Source of the DNA: Sapria himalayana
Taxonomy: Eukaryota > Streptophyta > Magnoliopsida > Malpighiales > Rafflesiaceae
Length of the DNA stretch: 64,000 nucleotides
Assembly: GCA_029783825.1 (NCBI GenBank)
Contig: JAREIK010002440.1
Coordinates: 1,827,571 to 1,891,570 of the forward strand
Direction of reading: 5' to 3'
Both the position numbers and the translations under genes were made by a program. The notes beneath the pieces were generated by a model. The model was not told the DNA's origin. It ran no database searches and was given only the letters and a program-made list of their open reading frames with translations. This document shows positions 28,304-39,660 of the stretch, one piece after another (positions within the stretch are counted from its first letter, which is position 1; every line of letters begins with the position of its first letter).

Positions 28304-31084
28304 CATTCTTTTTCTTCTTTGTATAATTTATATTGTTCTTTCTTCTTCTTTTTCTTCCTTATTCTTTTTATACTTCTTTCTCTTCCTCTACTTCTTATTC
28401 TTATTCATATACTTATTATTATTAATTTACTTTTTTATTTCTTCTTTATTTTATAATTCCATTTTTTTTTCTTCTTCCTTTTCTTCTTCTTCTTATTCAT
28501 GTTCTTCCTCTTCCCTTCATTTTTATTCTTCTTTGTATTTTTCTTTTTATTGTTGTTGTTCTTATTTCAATTCTTTTTGATCTCATTATTGTTCTTCTTA
28601 TTATTCTTCTACCTCCTCTTCCTTATTTTCTTCTTTTTCATCCTCTTGTTCCTCTTCTGTTTATCTACTTATTATTATTATTATTATTCTTTATCTTCCT
28701 CTTCTTTCTTTTATTATTATTCATCATCATAATTATCACCTCATTTTTCTCATTCTTCTCCTTCTTCATTTTCTATTTCCTCTTCGTATTCTTCATCTTC
28801 CTTCTCCTCTTCTTCTTCATCTTTCTATTCTTCTTATTAATCTTATTCTGCCTTTTTTATATCATCTTTCATCTCTTTTCTTTCTCTTCTTCTTTATTCT
28901 TTTCTTTCTCTTCTTTTTATTTTTTTTATTCTTTTTATTCTTTTTCTACTTTTTTTAGCCTTTCCCTACTAGTCATATTTTCTTATTATTCGTATCTTTC
29001 TTTTTCATATTCTTCTTCTCATTTGTATTCATCTTTTTCTTTTTTTTGATCTTTGTTTCTCTTTTTTTTCTTCTTTTTTATCTTACACTTTTCCTTATGC
29101 TTCTTGCTTTTCATATTCTTCTTCATATTTTTTGTTCTACTTCATCCACTTCCTCCCTTTTTCTTGTTCTTCTTGTTGTTCTTCTTGTTGCTCTTCTTCT
29201 TCTTCTTTATCTACTTCTTCTTTATCTGCTTCTTCTTCAACATTTTTTTTATTATTTTTTTCCTCCCATTCCTTTTGTTTTCTTATCTTCGTTTTTTTCT
29301 TCTTAATCATCAACATCATCATCTTCTTCTTTTTCTTCTTCTTCCTTTTATTCTTATTTTCCTCTTTTATTTCTTCATCCTCTTCTTAATTCTTTTGTTC
29401 TTCTTATATTTATTCCTCTTATTCATATTATTCTTATTTTTCTTGTTATTCTTCTACATTTTCTTCTTTTTCTACTTCTTGTTATTATTCTTGTTCTTAT
29501 TATTATTGTTCTTCTTCTTTTCCTTATTCTTCATTTTCTAATTCTTATTAATATTATTATTCATCAATTTCTTCTCCTTCTTGTTATTCAGCTATTTCTA
29601 CTTCATCTTTTTTTTTCTATAACTAGTATTACTTCTTTTTTTTTCTATATTTATTACTACTTCTTTTTCTTTTTATCTTTCTTCTTATATTTCTTCTTTT
29701 TTGTATTCTTCACATTGTTTTTCTAAATCTTTTTTGTATTCTTCATGTTGTTGTTCTTCTTGCTCCTCTTTTTTTTTCTACTTCATCATCATCATCTTCT
29801 TCTTCATTTTGTTTTCTTATTATTTTTATTCTTCTTTTTCATTTTTTTATTTTTCTGATTCTTCTTATTCTTTTTCTTCCTCTTCTTATTCTTTTTCTTC
29901 CTCTTCTTATTATTATTGTTCTTCCTCTTCCTTTTCTTGGCATTCTTCGTTCACTATTTTCTTATTATTTTTGTTATTCTACCTCCACTTTTTCTTTCTT
30001 TTCATTCATCTTCCTATTCTTCTTCTTCTTCTTCTTCTTCTTCCTCCTCCTCATTTTCTTCTTATTTTTTTTCTTTTCTTATTCTTCCTCTTCCCTCTTT
30101 TATTCTTTGTCATCATCATCATCAACATAATCAAGATCATCTTTTTCTTATTCTTATCCGACTTCTTTTTATTCATCTTCACTATCACCACCACCACCAT
30201 CATTATTATCATCATCATCTTCTTCTAGTTCCTTTTCATATCCTTTATCTTCCTCCGTCTCTTTATCTCCTTTTATTTTTATTCTTCTTATACTACTTAT
30301 TTTTCTTATTCTTATTTCTTCTATTCTTCCTCTTTTTATTCTTCTTTTTCATTTTTTTTCCTCAGTTTGATACCATTCATTTTGTTCCTCCCACTCCTCT
30401 TCTCTTTCTTCTTTTTAATATTCTTCTTATTCATATACTTTTTTATATTCTTCTTATTTTTTCTTCCTCCTATTCTTCTTTATCTTCTATAACTTCTTAT
30501 TTCTCTTCTTTTTCTTCTTAATATTTTTCTGTTATAACTAATTTTTTTATTCTCCTTTTTCACCTTGCTCTTCATCATAATTATCATAATCATCTTCACC
30601 TTATTCTTCATCATAATTATCATAATCATCTTCACCTTATTCTTCTTTTCTCTTCTTTTTATTCTTCTTCTTCCTTATCATTCTTTTCTTCTTCTCTTCC
30701 TCTTCATTTTTTCTTCTTGATCATTTTTATCTTCTTCTTATTCTTTTTCTTCATTTTCTTGTTTTTCTTCTTCTTCTTTCTTCTCTTTTGCTTCTTCTCT
30801 TTGTCTTCTTCTTCTTCTTCTTCTTCCTTTTCCTTTTTATCATCATTTTCTTATCTTTGCCCATATTTTTCTTCTTTTATGTGTTCATCTTTTATTTCCT
30901 CTTTTTTTTTCCTTTTTATCTCCTTCTTCTTTTTGAACTTCTTCTTTTTTATCATGATATTCTTTTTCTTTCTCATCCTCATCTAATTTTTTTTCTTCTT
31001 CTTTTTCTTCTTCTCTTCTTATTATATTTTTTCTTATTCTTCTTCTCTTCTTATTCTATTTCTTCCTATTCTTTTTTTTCATCA

Positions 31085-31115
<31 letters not shown>

Positions 31116-31355
31116 CATTACCTTCTTCATCTTTTTTATTTTTCTTCTAATTCTTATTCTAATTCTTATTTTTCTTATTTATCTTCTTATTATTATTCTA
31201 CTTATTCTTCTTCTTTTTCTTTTTCTTTTTCTTCCTCTTTTTCTTCTTATTTTTTCTTCTTCTACTTCCTCTTATTCAATTTCTTCATTTCTACTTGTTT
31301 TTTTCTTCTTTTTTATTTTCTTCCACTTGTATTTTTTCTTCTTATTTGTATATTC
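28304..31355 (+). repeat. TTC-type pyrimidine tract 3
   Basis: About 3 kb of imperfect TTC/TTA/TCA repeats. It contains a 36-bp tandem repeat at 30561-30640 (CACCTTATTCTTCATCATAA as core, two full units) and a TTA run at about 31084-31118. There is no gene; the long open frames are Phe/Leu/Ser-rich artefacts. Confidence 0.92.
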
Positions 31356-31829
31356 ATAAATCTCATTTTTAGTAAAAGAAAACTTTGAATATAATAAATT
31401 TCTTCAAGAGCTTGAGAAAAAGCATGGAACTTTCAAAATAAAAAAATTACATTCTATTCAAGTGCAAGTAAAATATGCCTAGTTTGTGTTTTTTTTTCTT
31501 TTCATGGAATATGTTTTGTTCAGGAATTTAGCTTTGGGAAAGATGCATTCTATAAGTTATAGACATTTAATGATCCTTGTTTTTCCATTCTATCTAATAG
31601 TAGATTTCTTTCTCTAGAAGTAAGCATTATGGAAACCTTTTAAAATTGAAAGATCTTTTAATTTCTGATTTTCTTCTTTTGATTTTCACATGTTGGCTTC
31701 ATCATTAATGAGGCTAATTAAAGCTTTGGAACCCCCTTGCACTTCTATATCAAAATAAAAATATTGTTTACAAAGTTTCAATCCTAAAAATATTAGACAT
31801 GTTCGGAATGGGTAGGTTAAGTTGCATTG
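31356..31829. other. Unclassified spacer between tract 3 and the LINE fragment
   Basis: This is AT-rich sequence without a recognisable gene or repeat. It may include the 3' untranslated part of the LINE that follows on the minus strand, but no poly(A) end was identified. Confidence 0.4.
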
Positions 31830-33010
31830 TATGATCATGTGTATGCCACAAGTGTATTGCCAAATTTATTTCTTAGGGTGCCTCATCCTCCTGCCATCCC
31901 TTACTTGTTATACTATCCATCCATGTTCAACATAAGTTTACCTAAAATTGCTTTTTTCCATTTGATTTTTTTTGGTAGTTCGTGTTTTCTCTTGTCAATT
32001 TTTATGCCATAGTGCATCTCCAAATTTATTTTTTAGGGTGTCTCATCCTCCTGCCATTCCTGACTTGTTATTGTATCCATCCGTGTTCAACATAAGTTTA
32101 CCTAAAAGAAGTTTTTCCCATTTGATTTTTTTTGGTAGTTCATGTTTTCTCTTGTCAATTTTTATGCTAAAAATATAGATGAGCTTATTGTCCCAATCAT
32201 CCTTACAAGCATCAATCTTGAATATTCTTGACATGCCTAAAGTGGACTTTAATATTTTGGCTTGTATGCCATTCACATTCTTAGGAATATCATTAAACAC
32301 ATGCATATTTCTGGATTTCCATAGTTCCCAGCATATTACAAGTGGTAGAGTGGCTTTAGCCAATTTTGGATTGGTGATTTCTTTTCCTTTCCCCACCACT
32401 TGTTTAACATTAAATGAAGAGGGAGTTTTGAAGATAGAACTTGAGCAATAGATCATATTTTTTCTATTATAATGATGTAATTTTACCCATGGATAATAAG
32501 TGGTTTAAGCTTTCAAATTAATTGAAGCAACATGGACATCTTGAATCTAGTTTGATACCCCATTGATGGATGTGCACATTTATTGGGATAGCCTTTTTCA
32601 GCAGTCTCCACCTAAATAAGGCCTCCCAAAATATTACATTATAAAGATGGTTTACTCTTGGGTTTTAGAACAACTAGCATTGCTGATTTTTTTTAGAGAA
32701 AATTACATGAGTTTTAGCTATAGATATTCAAGCCTCTTCTATGCATTTTGTGTGAGATTCATAATCTCTTTACACTTTATGATTCGGAACAAATTTGATA
32801 ATGCTTTGATTATAATTTGGCCTCATTTATTTTCTTTTGTTTGTAGTATTTTGTTTGTGTGACTGAAGCACAATGGTGTTCAATAGTTATGATTTTTCAA
32901 CACATTTTGCTCTTGAACACATTGATTTTCCCAAAACAATTTGGCAAATTACTTCTCCAAACTTTTCATAATAAACTTAGTAGGTTCCATAGTCACCAAA
33001 GTGTGTATTG
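31830..33010 (-). mobile_element. L1-type LINE fragment (end of RT, zf-RVT, RNase H), decayed
   Basis: On the minus strand the order is as in plant L1-type LINEs. A remnant resembling the end of the reverse transcriptase reads FAKLFWEN near 32930. The zf-RVT zinc-binding region reads NVIFWEALFRWRLLKKA, then RCPCCFN and ESLNHLLS (about 32640-32485). Next comes a linker with CWELWKSRNMHVF (about 32330). Finally the start of the RNase H domain reads KWEKLLLGKLMLNTDG, then GGG-like residues, near 32100-32050. Stops and frameshifts interrupt the frame. The longest surviving stretch is 32043-32456 (137 codons). The endonuclease and most of the RT are absent. Confidence 0.8.
31851..32170. repeat. 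160-bp tandem duplication inside the LINE fragment
   Basis: Units 31851-32010 and 32011-32170 are about 90% alike by eye. Both contain CTCATCCTCCTGCCAT, TTCAACATAAGTTTACCTAAA and TTTTTTTTGGTAGTTC. The unit covers the start of the LINE RNase H domain, so the NTDG region is present twice. Confidence 0.9.
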
Positions 33011-33039
33011 AGATAATTTGAAGATTGTTTATCATCTTT

Positions 33040-33568
33040 TTTGTCTTTCGCTTTCAATTTTTCTTGTTATTTTTTTTTCTTTATTATTCTTTTTTTTCTT
33101 TTTTTTCTTCTATATTTTCTTCATCTTCTTCCTATTGATCCCCCTTTACTTCTTCTACCATTCGACTTCTTTTTTCTTTTTCTACATCTTCTTTTTTGTC
33201 TTCTTCATATTCTTCTAATAAACCTTCTCCTTTGTCTTCTTCATATTCTTCTAATAAATCTTATTCTTCTATATTTTGTTTTATTTCCTTTATTTTCTTT
33301 TCCTCTTTTTTTTTCTTCTTTTTTTCTTCTCTTATACTTCTTTTTTTATTCTTTTTTTCTTCCTCTTATACTTCTTTTTTTTTCTTTATATTTTTCTTCT
33401 AATTTTTTTCTTCCTCTTATTCTTTTTCTTATTGCTCTTATTCTTCTTATTCTTTTTCTTCTCGTTATTCTTATTTTTTTCCTCTTTTAATTCTTATTTT
33501 TTTTCATCTATTTCTTCTTTTTTCTTCTTCAACAACTTCTTGTTTGTGTTCTTCTTCTTATTCTTTTT
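33040..33568 (+). repeat. TTC-type pyrimidine tract 4, left part
   Basis: This is an imperfect TTC tract ending exactly at the CACTA terminus of element 2. It contains a 36-bp tandem pair at 33195-33266 (core TTTGTCTTCTTCATATTCTT). Tract 4 continues at 43874 on the other side of element 2. Confidence 0.9.
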
Positions 33569-33584
33569 CACTACAAGAAAAATA

Positions 33585-33830
33585 CCAAATAACTAGGAAA
33601 AATTCCCTAGCTAAATGCATTATTCCCATTGCTAAAGTGGATATAACGATGAAACCTTTTCCAAGCTAAAATGCTCTTTGCAAAATTAATGAATAAATAT
33701 ATTTTCTAGCAAAATTAGCGAGGGATTATTCCCTAGAAAAACTAATGAGAGAAAAATCCTTAGCTAAATTAGTGAGGGAAAATTCCCTAGCTAAATTAGC
33801 AAGGAAAGAATCCCTAGCTATTTTCATTCA
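33585..33830. repeat. Left subterminal repeats of element 2
   Basis: Repeated AAATTAGCGAGGGA and ATTCCCTAGCTAAATTAG units directly follow the left terminus (around 33600, 33712, 33745, 33770, 33800). They match the subterminal repeats of element 1 and those at the right end. Confidence 0.82.
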
Positions 33831-34140
33831 AAAATTATTTTTATATTTTTAATTATTTACATAAAATGTAATTTCACATTTTTAAATTTGTATATTAAAT
33901 TTAATAAAAACATAAACTATAAATAATTTTTTATAATTAACAAACAATAAAATTAGTTAATAAAATTTTTTGATTCAATATGTTACATAGCTAAAACAGA
34001 AACATAACAAAAGCTGGTTACATATTATTCTTCATCAATGTATCTAATAACAATACACAATATTAATAAACTATCCGTGAAATTGACATTGCTTTCTCTC
34101 CCCTAACTCTTCAAAATCTACATACTGCTAACACCCGAGC

Positions 34141-34290
34141 ATGTCACTTCATGGCCATCTGCATTGCTTCCTTTAATTCTACTTTGCATTTCCTCTCCAC
34201 CTCCAACTCCTTCCTTTTATTTGTCAATGCCCTTTTTGTATCTAGTTGTTCTTCTAACAACATTTTATTTAACCTTGCAATCAGTTGCAT
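34141..34290 (-). pseudogene. Possible coiled-coil C-terminus of a CACTA-encoded protein
   Basis: On the minus strand a charged, helical-looking segment runs ARLNKMLLEEQLDTKRALTN, then KRKELEVERKCKVELKEAMQ, and stops at 34144. Its leucines and charged residues suggest a coiled coil. Plant En/Spm-type proteins of the Ptta family often end in a coiled coil near one terminus, so a last exon of such a gene is plausible. The upstream part of the same open frame (34290-34395) is TGTG-repeat derived and not convincing. No DNA-binding domain was seen. Confidence 0.35.
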
Positions 34291-35640
34291 GTATGTATAC
34301 TTGTGCATGTATTTATGTTCATGTGTGTGTATGTGTGTGCGCATACACAGACACATGTACTTTAATGCAGCTACACATTCCATCAAAGACAACATAAGAA
34401 AATAATTTAGGGCTTAAAAAACACACATATAGGTCTCTTAGGCATGGTCAACATCTTGTAGTTTTTTTTCCTTTGGTACTCGATGTAGATAGAGAACATT
34501 GTTACACCTATACATTAAGCATAACATACTACATTCACAAACCAATAAAGAACACAACACAATGTCGCTAATAAACAGATAGGCTAGCACATGCAACACC
34601 AACTGCTATTTGCTAGAAATTTCACACAATGAGATAGTAATGAGCTTATTTTTCAATAAACAAATCAAGATTTATCCAAGAATTCTAGTGAACTGCCCAT
34701 CGACATATTCTTCTGTGTTGCTGAGCTTCACCCATCAAATCATTGTTAATTATAAAAAAGTTAGAAAGTGCCAAAAAAAGTGAAATAGAAGTTGAAATGA
34801 CAACAAGCTGTGTGATATTTATTTTTTTCACACCTGTATGTTCAAATAGGAATTCACCAAAGCAAGGAAACCTGAAAGAAACCAAAGAAAACAAAATTAT
34901 AAAAAAAATGCAATACACAGGAAAAGAACACTATATAACGAATTTTTGTATTCCATTCCCCACTTGAGCTTTATAATAACCGTCTTCCCAGTCAAATTAT
35001 TAAGAAAAGGCTTGGGATTAACTGGGATGGTCTTCAATATTCAGTAATAAAAATACTAATGAATGGTGCTAACATGCACGTATGTATTAGCTATTTCTTT
35101 GCATTTATTTAAAAATTCATAGGCATGTATATATGCAATATATCTGCATACAATAGAATATAGTATAGCTATATGTGTCCTAATACACGCATGCACACAC
35201 TATTTTCCTATCTCTCATATTTCTTTATCTTATCTATATATTGCACCTGTAGGTTCAATAGAACAATTTATCAATTGATAACATAGAGAACATGGCACCC
35301 GAACAAAATATAAGCAATATCACAAACATCGTGCTCATCAATAAAATAGCTATATACAACTTATATGTACATTAAATACTATAGTGTATATGTACATATA
35401 TACTGTTAAGATTTAATGTACATATATACTGCAGTATATATGGATATACACTATAGTATTTATGGATGTCTTAAAGATATAGAACAGTAGGTATAAATAT
35501 AAATATAGAACAACAGATAAAGTATTATCCCATTTTACTTCACAAAGAAGGCACAAAACATCTCTATGAACATTAAAATGAAAATGCGAATATTATTTAA
35601 ATTTTCGAAAATATATCTAAAAACTTTTAAAGGAAAACCT
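34291..35640. other. Non-coding interior of element 2 shared with the element 1 palindrome
   Basis: The segment 34320-34560 aligns with the palindrome right arm of element 1 (ACTTTAATGCA, CCATCAAAGACAA, GGCATGGTCA, AGATAGAGAACATTGTTACACCT, CATAACATACTACATT). A palindromic TATATGTACATATATACTG-type repeat lies at 35350-35470. No gene is supported; open frames on both strands at 34685-34967 show no domain. Confidence 0.6.
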
Positions 35641-36030
35641 GGAAAACAAGCCACGAGCTAGGCTCGGCGCATCACAATTAGCACCCTGCCTCTTTGCAAC
35701 CAGAACTCTTTCTCAGTCCCAGGGCCTATAAGGGGGCTGCTTTGCCCTGCCACTCCCTGCAGCACCATGCTTCCGTATGACTTTCCTAGAACATTTCTTC
35801 TTCTCTCCATGTGCTTGCACTAATGATTTTGATCTCTTAGCTTCATTGTGTTGGTCCATCAACCCTATAGTTTCTGCTGCCATATGTTCTTCTCTTGGTT
35901 CGAAGCAAGCACCATCACTTCGTTGTATGCGCCAACGTAACTGCAGAATAGTTTATTGTAATACACATCCATGGCTGGAAATAATTCAATATGCACTCCA
36001 TAAAAACAATATGCACTCCATTAAAACAAT
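35641..36030. other. GC-richer island of unknown origin in element 2
   Basis: This patch is clearly richer in G+C than its surroundings. An open + frame (35777-36127) and a readable minus-strand stretch (GACFEPREEHMAAETIGLMD followed by a basic Lys/Arg-rich segment) both cross it. I do not recognise either. It could be a captured host exon or a decayed part of the element's own gene. Confidence 0.35.
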
Positions 36031-37261
36031 TCACATTCACATACATATAACAACAATAATTATAGACATGAACAAACACGAATCTAAGGTGCTAGTCATA
36101 CAAGTTCAACAAATATTTAAAAAATAGTCAACAATGATGTTTAGAGAGAGAGAGAGAGAATATAAAAATATAATATTTCAGAAATAATGAAGATAATAAT
36201 AGCTCAGCCTCCTTTTGATCCAACAAAGATCGGTAAATAAAAATAATATGCACTCCATCAAGACCTATTACACAAATCATTATGATTGATGAAAAAGAAT
36301 CCATTGTAGTAAATAAAAACATTGAGCCTAACAGGGGGTTGGGACACTTTCGGCAACCCATTTTCGAGAATCACCAGCACTTGGATCAAGCAGCCACGTT
36401 TCATAATTATTCAGACATTAAAGAAAATGGGGTGTTTTATCCCAGGCTAAAAATGCAATGGGTTGGCTAAATTATTCAGCACCAATTTGTATTAAGTTAG
36501 TTCTAACAGCCGATCTACCAAGATCACTAGTCACTTGTTCCACTACAGCAAAGTCAAGCATTTTTGAAATGTATTTAGCCAATCATAACTTAAATGTTAC
36601 TTGTGTCATGACCTCTGCACATTGAAATCGTTTATGAGAAACATTCCAAAGGGGGAGGGTCCACTAACTAGCTGAATCAGTTGCAACAAAGCACATGACA
36701 GTTGAAAACCACGACAACCCTGGGGATCAAGAAATATGTGTGCATGAATGGGACATATATTTCAAGAATATCTTTCCTATTGGTACCAGCAAACCTGATT
36801 TTAACTGGGCAACTGACCATGTAATGCCGGCATATTTGGATTTTTTAGAATACGCTAGCAAGCCTACATGTCATTTATTTCATGTCATGTATCTTTCCTA
36901 TTGCATTTATTAAGATTGTTGTTAATTCATGTCATGTATCTATTTCATGACCATGTAACTGGGCAACTTACATGTTAATTATTTATTAATGACTGTTCTT
37001 TCATTCAAGTAGGAGAAAGAATGAATACCTTTCCTATTGTTAATTCATGTCATGTTTCTAGGTTTTTACATGTAATTTAGTGTGTCGGTACGAGAACCGT
37101 AAAGAAGCATTATAGAGTCTAATGACATCTTCAGTAACATAGGTTTTGTTACATTTGTTTTAAATATAAGGCAAGAACTTGTGTTTTAAAAACTATCATA
37201 ACATCACAATGTCATTCTCTACTTCGGAAACTAAAGGTGCCTACATCATTCCAAATCATCA
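36031..37261. other. Unclassified interior of element 2
   Basis: The segment 36030-36215 matches 18150-18310 in reverse complement and 19480-19550 in direct orientation. The rest holds short open frames (36282-36470, 36695-36913 on +) with no recognisable domain and no convincing gene structure. Confidence 0.45.
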
Positions 37262-37612
37262 TCAACGATGAAGTTCTTGGTCACAACTATGCTCCAGTGT
37301 GAACGAGCAAGAACGAGCATAAGCTGACAATGAAACAAATAACTTCAGCAAGCTAATTTTGAGATTCTTTCTTGATTTATCTCGCACTTGGAGGTAGAGT
37401 CGGTTGTGTTCTTCCATTTCTCCTCGTACCCTCTTTCTGACATCTTCGAGCATAGATCGCCTCTCAAAAATGAGATCGTGATCTCCATCAATGGTCACCG
37501 GATCATTCTGAGGCCTTTGATCGAGGTACCTCCGGTACCATTCTTGGAACACCTCGTTCTGACACAGAAGCTCCTTGTTAGTGTGCTTGCACTGGCATTT
37601 GAGCCTGATCAC
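37262..37612 (-). CDS. Unidentified 116-codon open frame, possible captured exon
   Basis: An open frame of 116 codons begins MIRLKCQCKHTNKELLCQNE and continues with VFQEWYRRYLDQRPQNDPVT. It is hydrophilic with normal amino-acid variety, unlike the low-complexity frames nearby. A central segment (LEDVRKRVRGEMEEHNRLYL) looks helical and could form a coiled coil. I do not recognise the family. It lies about 500 bp upstream of the TIM9-like fragment, on the opposite strand, inside a CACTA element. It may be a captured exon or the remains of an element-encoded protein. No splice sites or promoter were established. Confidence 0.35.
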   Translation of the reverse strand: MIRLKCQCKHTNKELLCQNEVFQEWYRRYLDQRPQNDPVTIDGDHDLIFERRSMLEDVRKRVRGEMEEHNRLYLQVRDKSRKNLKISLLKLFVSLSAYARSCSFTLEHSCDQELHR

Positions 37613-38123
37613 TTCTTCAGTAACATAGGTTGAAAATAAGCAACTAATGAGGTTAGATAATCAACGGGCCCTTTCTTGCTCCACTTTCCATTCTGACCCA
37701 TCAAAACACATGCATTGGGATATAAAAATCACAAATTAATCACTAGATATTGTTGATCATAAGCTGAGATTCTATTGATTGAAACAAATGAAAGAAAAAT
37801 GCCAGAGAAATGCATGAATTATTGGTAGTTTCAGATTTGCGATAAAATCACATTGTAGGTTTGAGAATATATTCCGGACTAGACAGGAACAAACGAGCCA
37901 CCATTGATCACGACATAGTACACCATCAACAACTTCTCTCTCAACTTGGGGACGAAAGTATATAGTCATACACATATAATTATAAATATGTATGTAATTA
38001 AAAAATTAGATCTTGATTATTCAGCAAAATCGAGGATAGGGCCAGCGGCTGGAAAGTCATTTGGAAAATTACAGCTTTTGGCTCGTCTGGCATGCCGATT
38101 GTAGAAGAGGGACTTAGAAACAT
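37613..38123. other. Unclassified segment upstream of the TIM9-like fragment
   Basis: No gene is recognised. A short minus-strand frame (37772-37975) has normal amino-acid variety, including VEREVVDGVLCRDQWWLVC, but no known domain. It could be part of the DNA captured with the TIM9 fragment. Confidence 0.4.
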
Positions 38124-38429
38124 ATGATGGAGAGGAGTGTGGTAACAGTGCTTGAAGATCTTCCGGAAGGATACAAGGTTAAGATGACCGTGATGCTGAA
38201 CCAATCCCAGATGCGTGATCAATTTAAATGACATTTTTGGTGTATGAATTCAGAGCTCGACGATTTGAAAGGGTATAATCTATTGGTGGAAATGTGTTTT
38301 ACTAATTGCGTGGACAACTTCTTGTGGAAAACACTTCATAAGCAAGAATAGAGTTGTGGTCAGATGTGCAGAGAAGTTTTTGAAACATTCTATGCGGGTT
38401 GGCATGAGTTTTGCTGAACTTGGTGAAGC

Positions 38430-38660
38430 TGTAAAAAAATATGCTGGCTACAAACTATAACTGAGGAGAAATATTTCTGAAAAGAAGCTTTTTCTTTTAA
38501 TTATATTGTTTATTACAATCAATACAATGATTTATTTATAGGCTATAGTTTATCCTAATAAAACCAAAAATTAAAAATCATTATCACCCATAAGAGTAAC
38601 TACTAACTCTTGACATTTCCTCTTCCACATTAAAAACGAATATTTAATATTTATTTAACA
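38430..38660 (-). repeat. 3' LTR of the copia element (minus orientation)
   Basis: 231 bp, TGTAAAAAAATATGC to TTTATTTAACA on the + strand. Hand alignment with the other LTR gives 14 substitutions and no gap, about 94% identity, so the insertion is not recent. The purine-rich stretch ATGAGGGAGTTT read on the minus strand just outside (about 38663-38674) is the likely polypurine tract. Confidence 0.93.
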
Positions 38661-39660
38661 AAACTCCCTCATAAACTTAAATAATTCTATCATCTTTCAT
38701 CCTGTGTAATCTTTTGCAGTTGTCGAGTAGTATCGTAGGTAGCAGTTTCGTGAAGATATCTGTGACTTGGTCCCGACTTGCCACGTATACTAAATTTATA
38801 TTTCTTTCCTTCACTTGATCTCAGATGAAGTGAAAGAGAATGTCAATATGCTTGTTTCTCTCATGATTCACTAGGTTCTTGCTCAACTCAATTGTTGATT
38901 TGTTGTCAACTCATATCTTAGGTGTACTGAGTTGTTTTTGCTTCATCTTGCCCAACAAATTTCTAAGCCATATTGCATTACGTACACACAAAGATGCTGC
39001 CACATATTCAGCTTCACATGTCGAGAGTGTCACGATTGGTTGCTTCTTTGAAAGCCAGTTAAATGCCGTGTCACCCATAAAAAAACACATAACCCGATGT
39101 GCTTTTTCGATCGTCCAAGTCTCTACACCAATCGCTGTCGGAGTATCCGACCAACTTGTAATATGCCACATTTGTATAGAATAACCCGAGTGACATTGTT
39201 CCTTTGATGTACCGTAGAATTCGCTTTAACACTTTCCAATGTGAATAGACTGGCTCTCCAATGAACCGACTTACAATGCTGATACTTAATGCAAGGTCCA
39301 GCCTTGTGCATGTGAGATAACGAATGCTTCCCACTAAACTCTGATATTTGCTTGTGTCAACTCGTTCTCCTCCATCAAACTTAGAGAGTTTTGCACATGG
39401 TTCCATTGGTGTTGAAACTGGATTGTAAGACTCCATCCTGTACTTCTTCAAAATCTCCTTTATATATGCCTCATGAGATACAAAGATACTCGTCTTTTCT
39501 TGTCTTACCCCAGACAAAGGAAAAACTTCATCAAGCCCAAATCTATCATCTCAAATTTTCGTGTCATTGTGATTTTGAACTTTTGTATCATTTCATTATT
39601 ATTCCCCATAAAAATAAGATTATCCATATAAAGAGCAACAAATAGCATATTACCTCCACT
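38661..39660 (-). pseudogene. Copia pol remnant: end of reverse transcriptase and RNase H
   Basis: Read on the minus strand, the segment starts near 39660 with LYMDNLIFMG, where the copia catalytic YVDD has become YMDN (about 39619-39630). It continues through FVSHEAYIKEILKKYRM, NPVSTPMEP, YQSLVGSIRYL, then RNase H with LVGYSDSDWC, DRKSTSGYVFF and LSTCEAEYVA. After a stop near 38914 the tail VDNKSTIELSKN, HIDILFHFI and VTDIFTKLLP is readable. The order and motifs are diagnostic of Ty1/copia. A frameshift separates the RT part from the longest open stretch (39071-39517). Non-functional. Confidence 0.95.

Noticed and set aside
30561..30640. Regularly spaced 36-bp repeats resembling a CRISPR array.
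   Set aside because: Units are directly adjacent with no unique spacers and lie in a plant TTC tract, with no cas genes.
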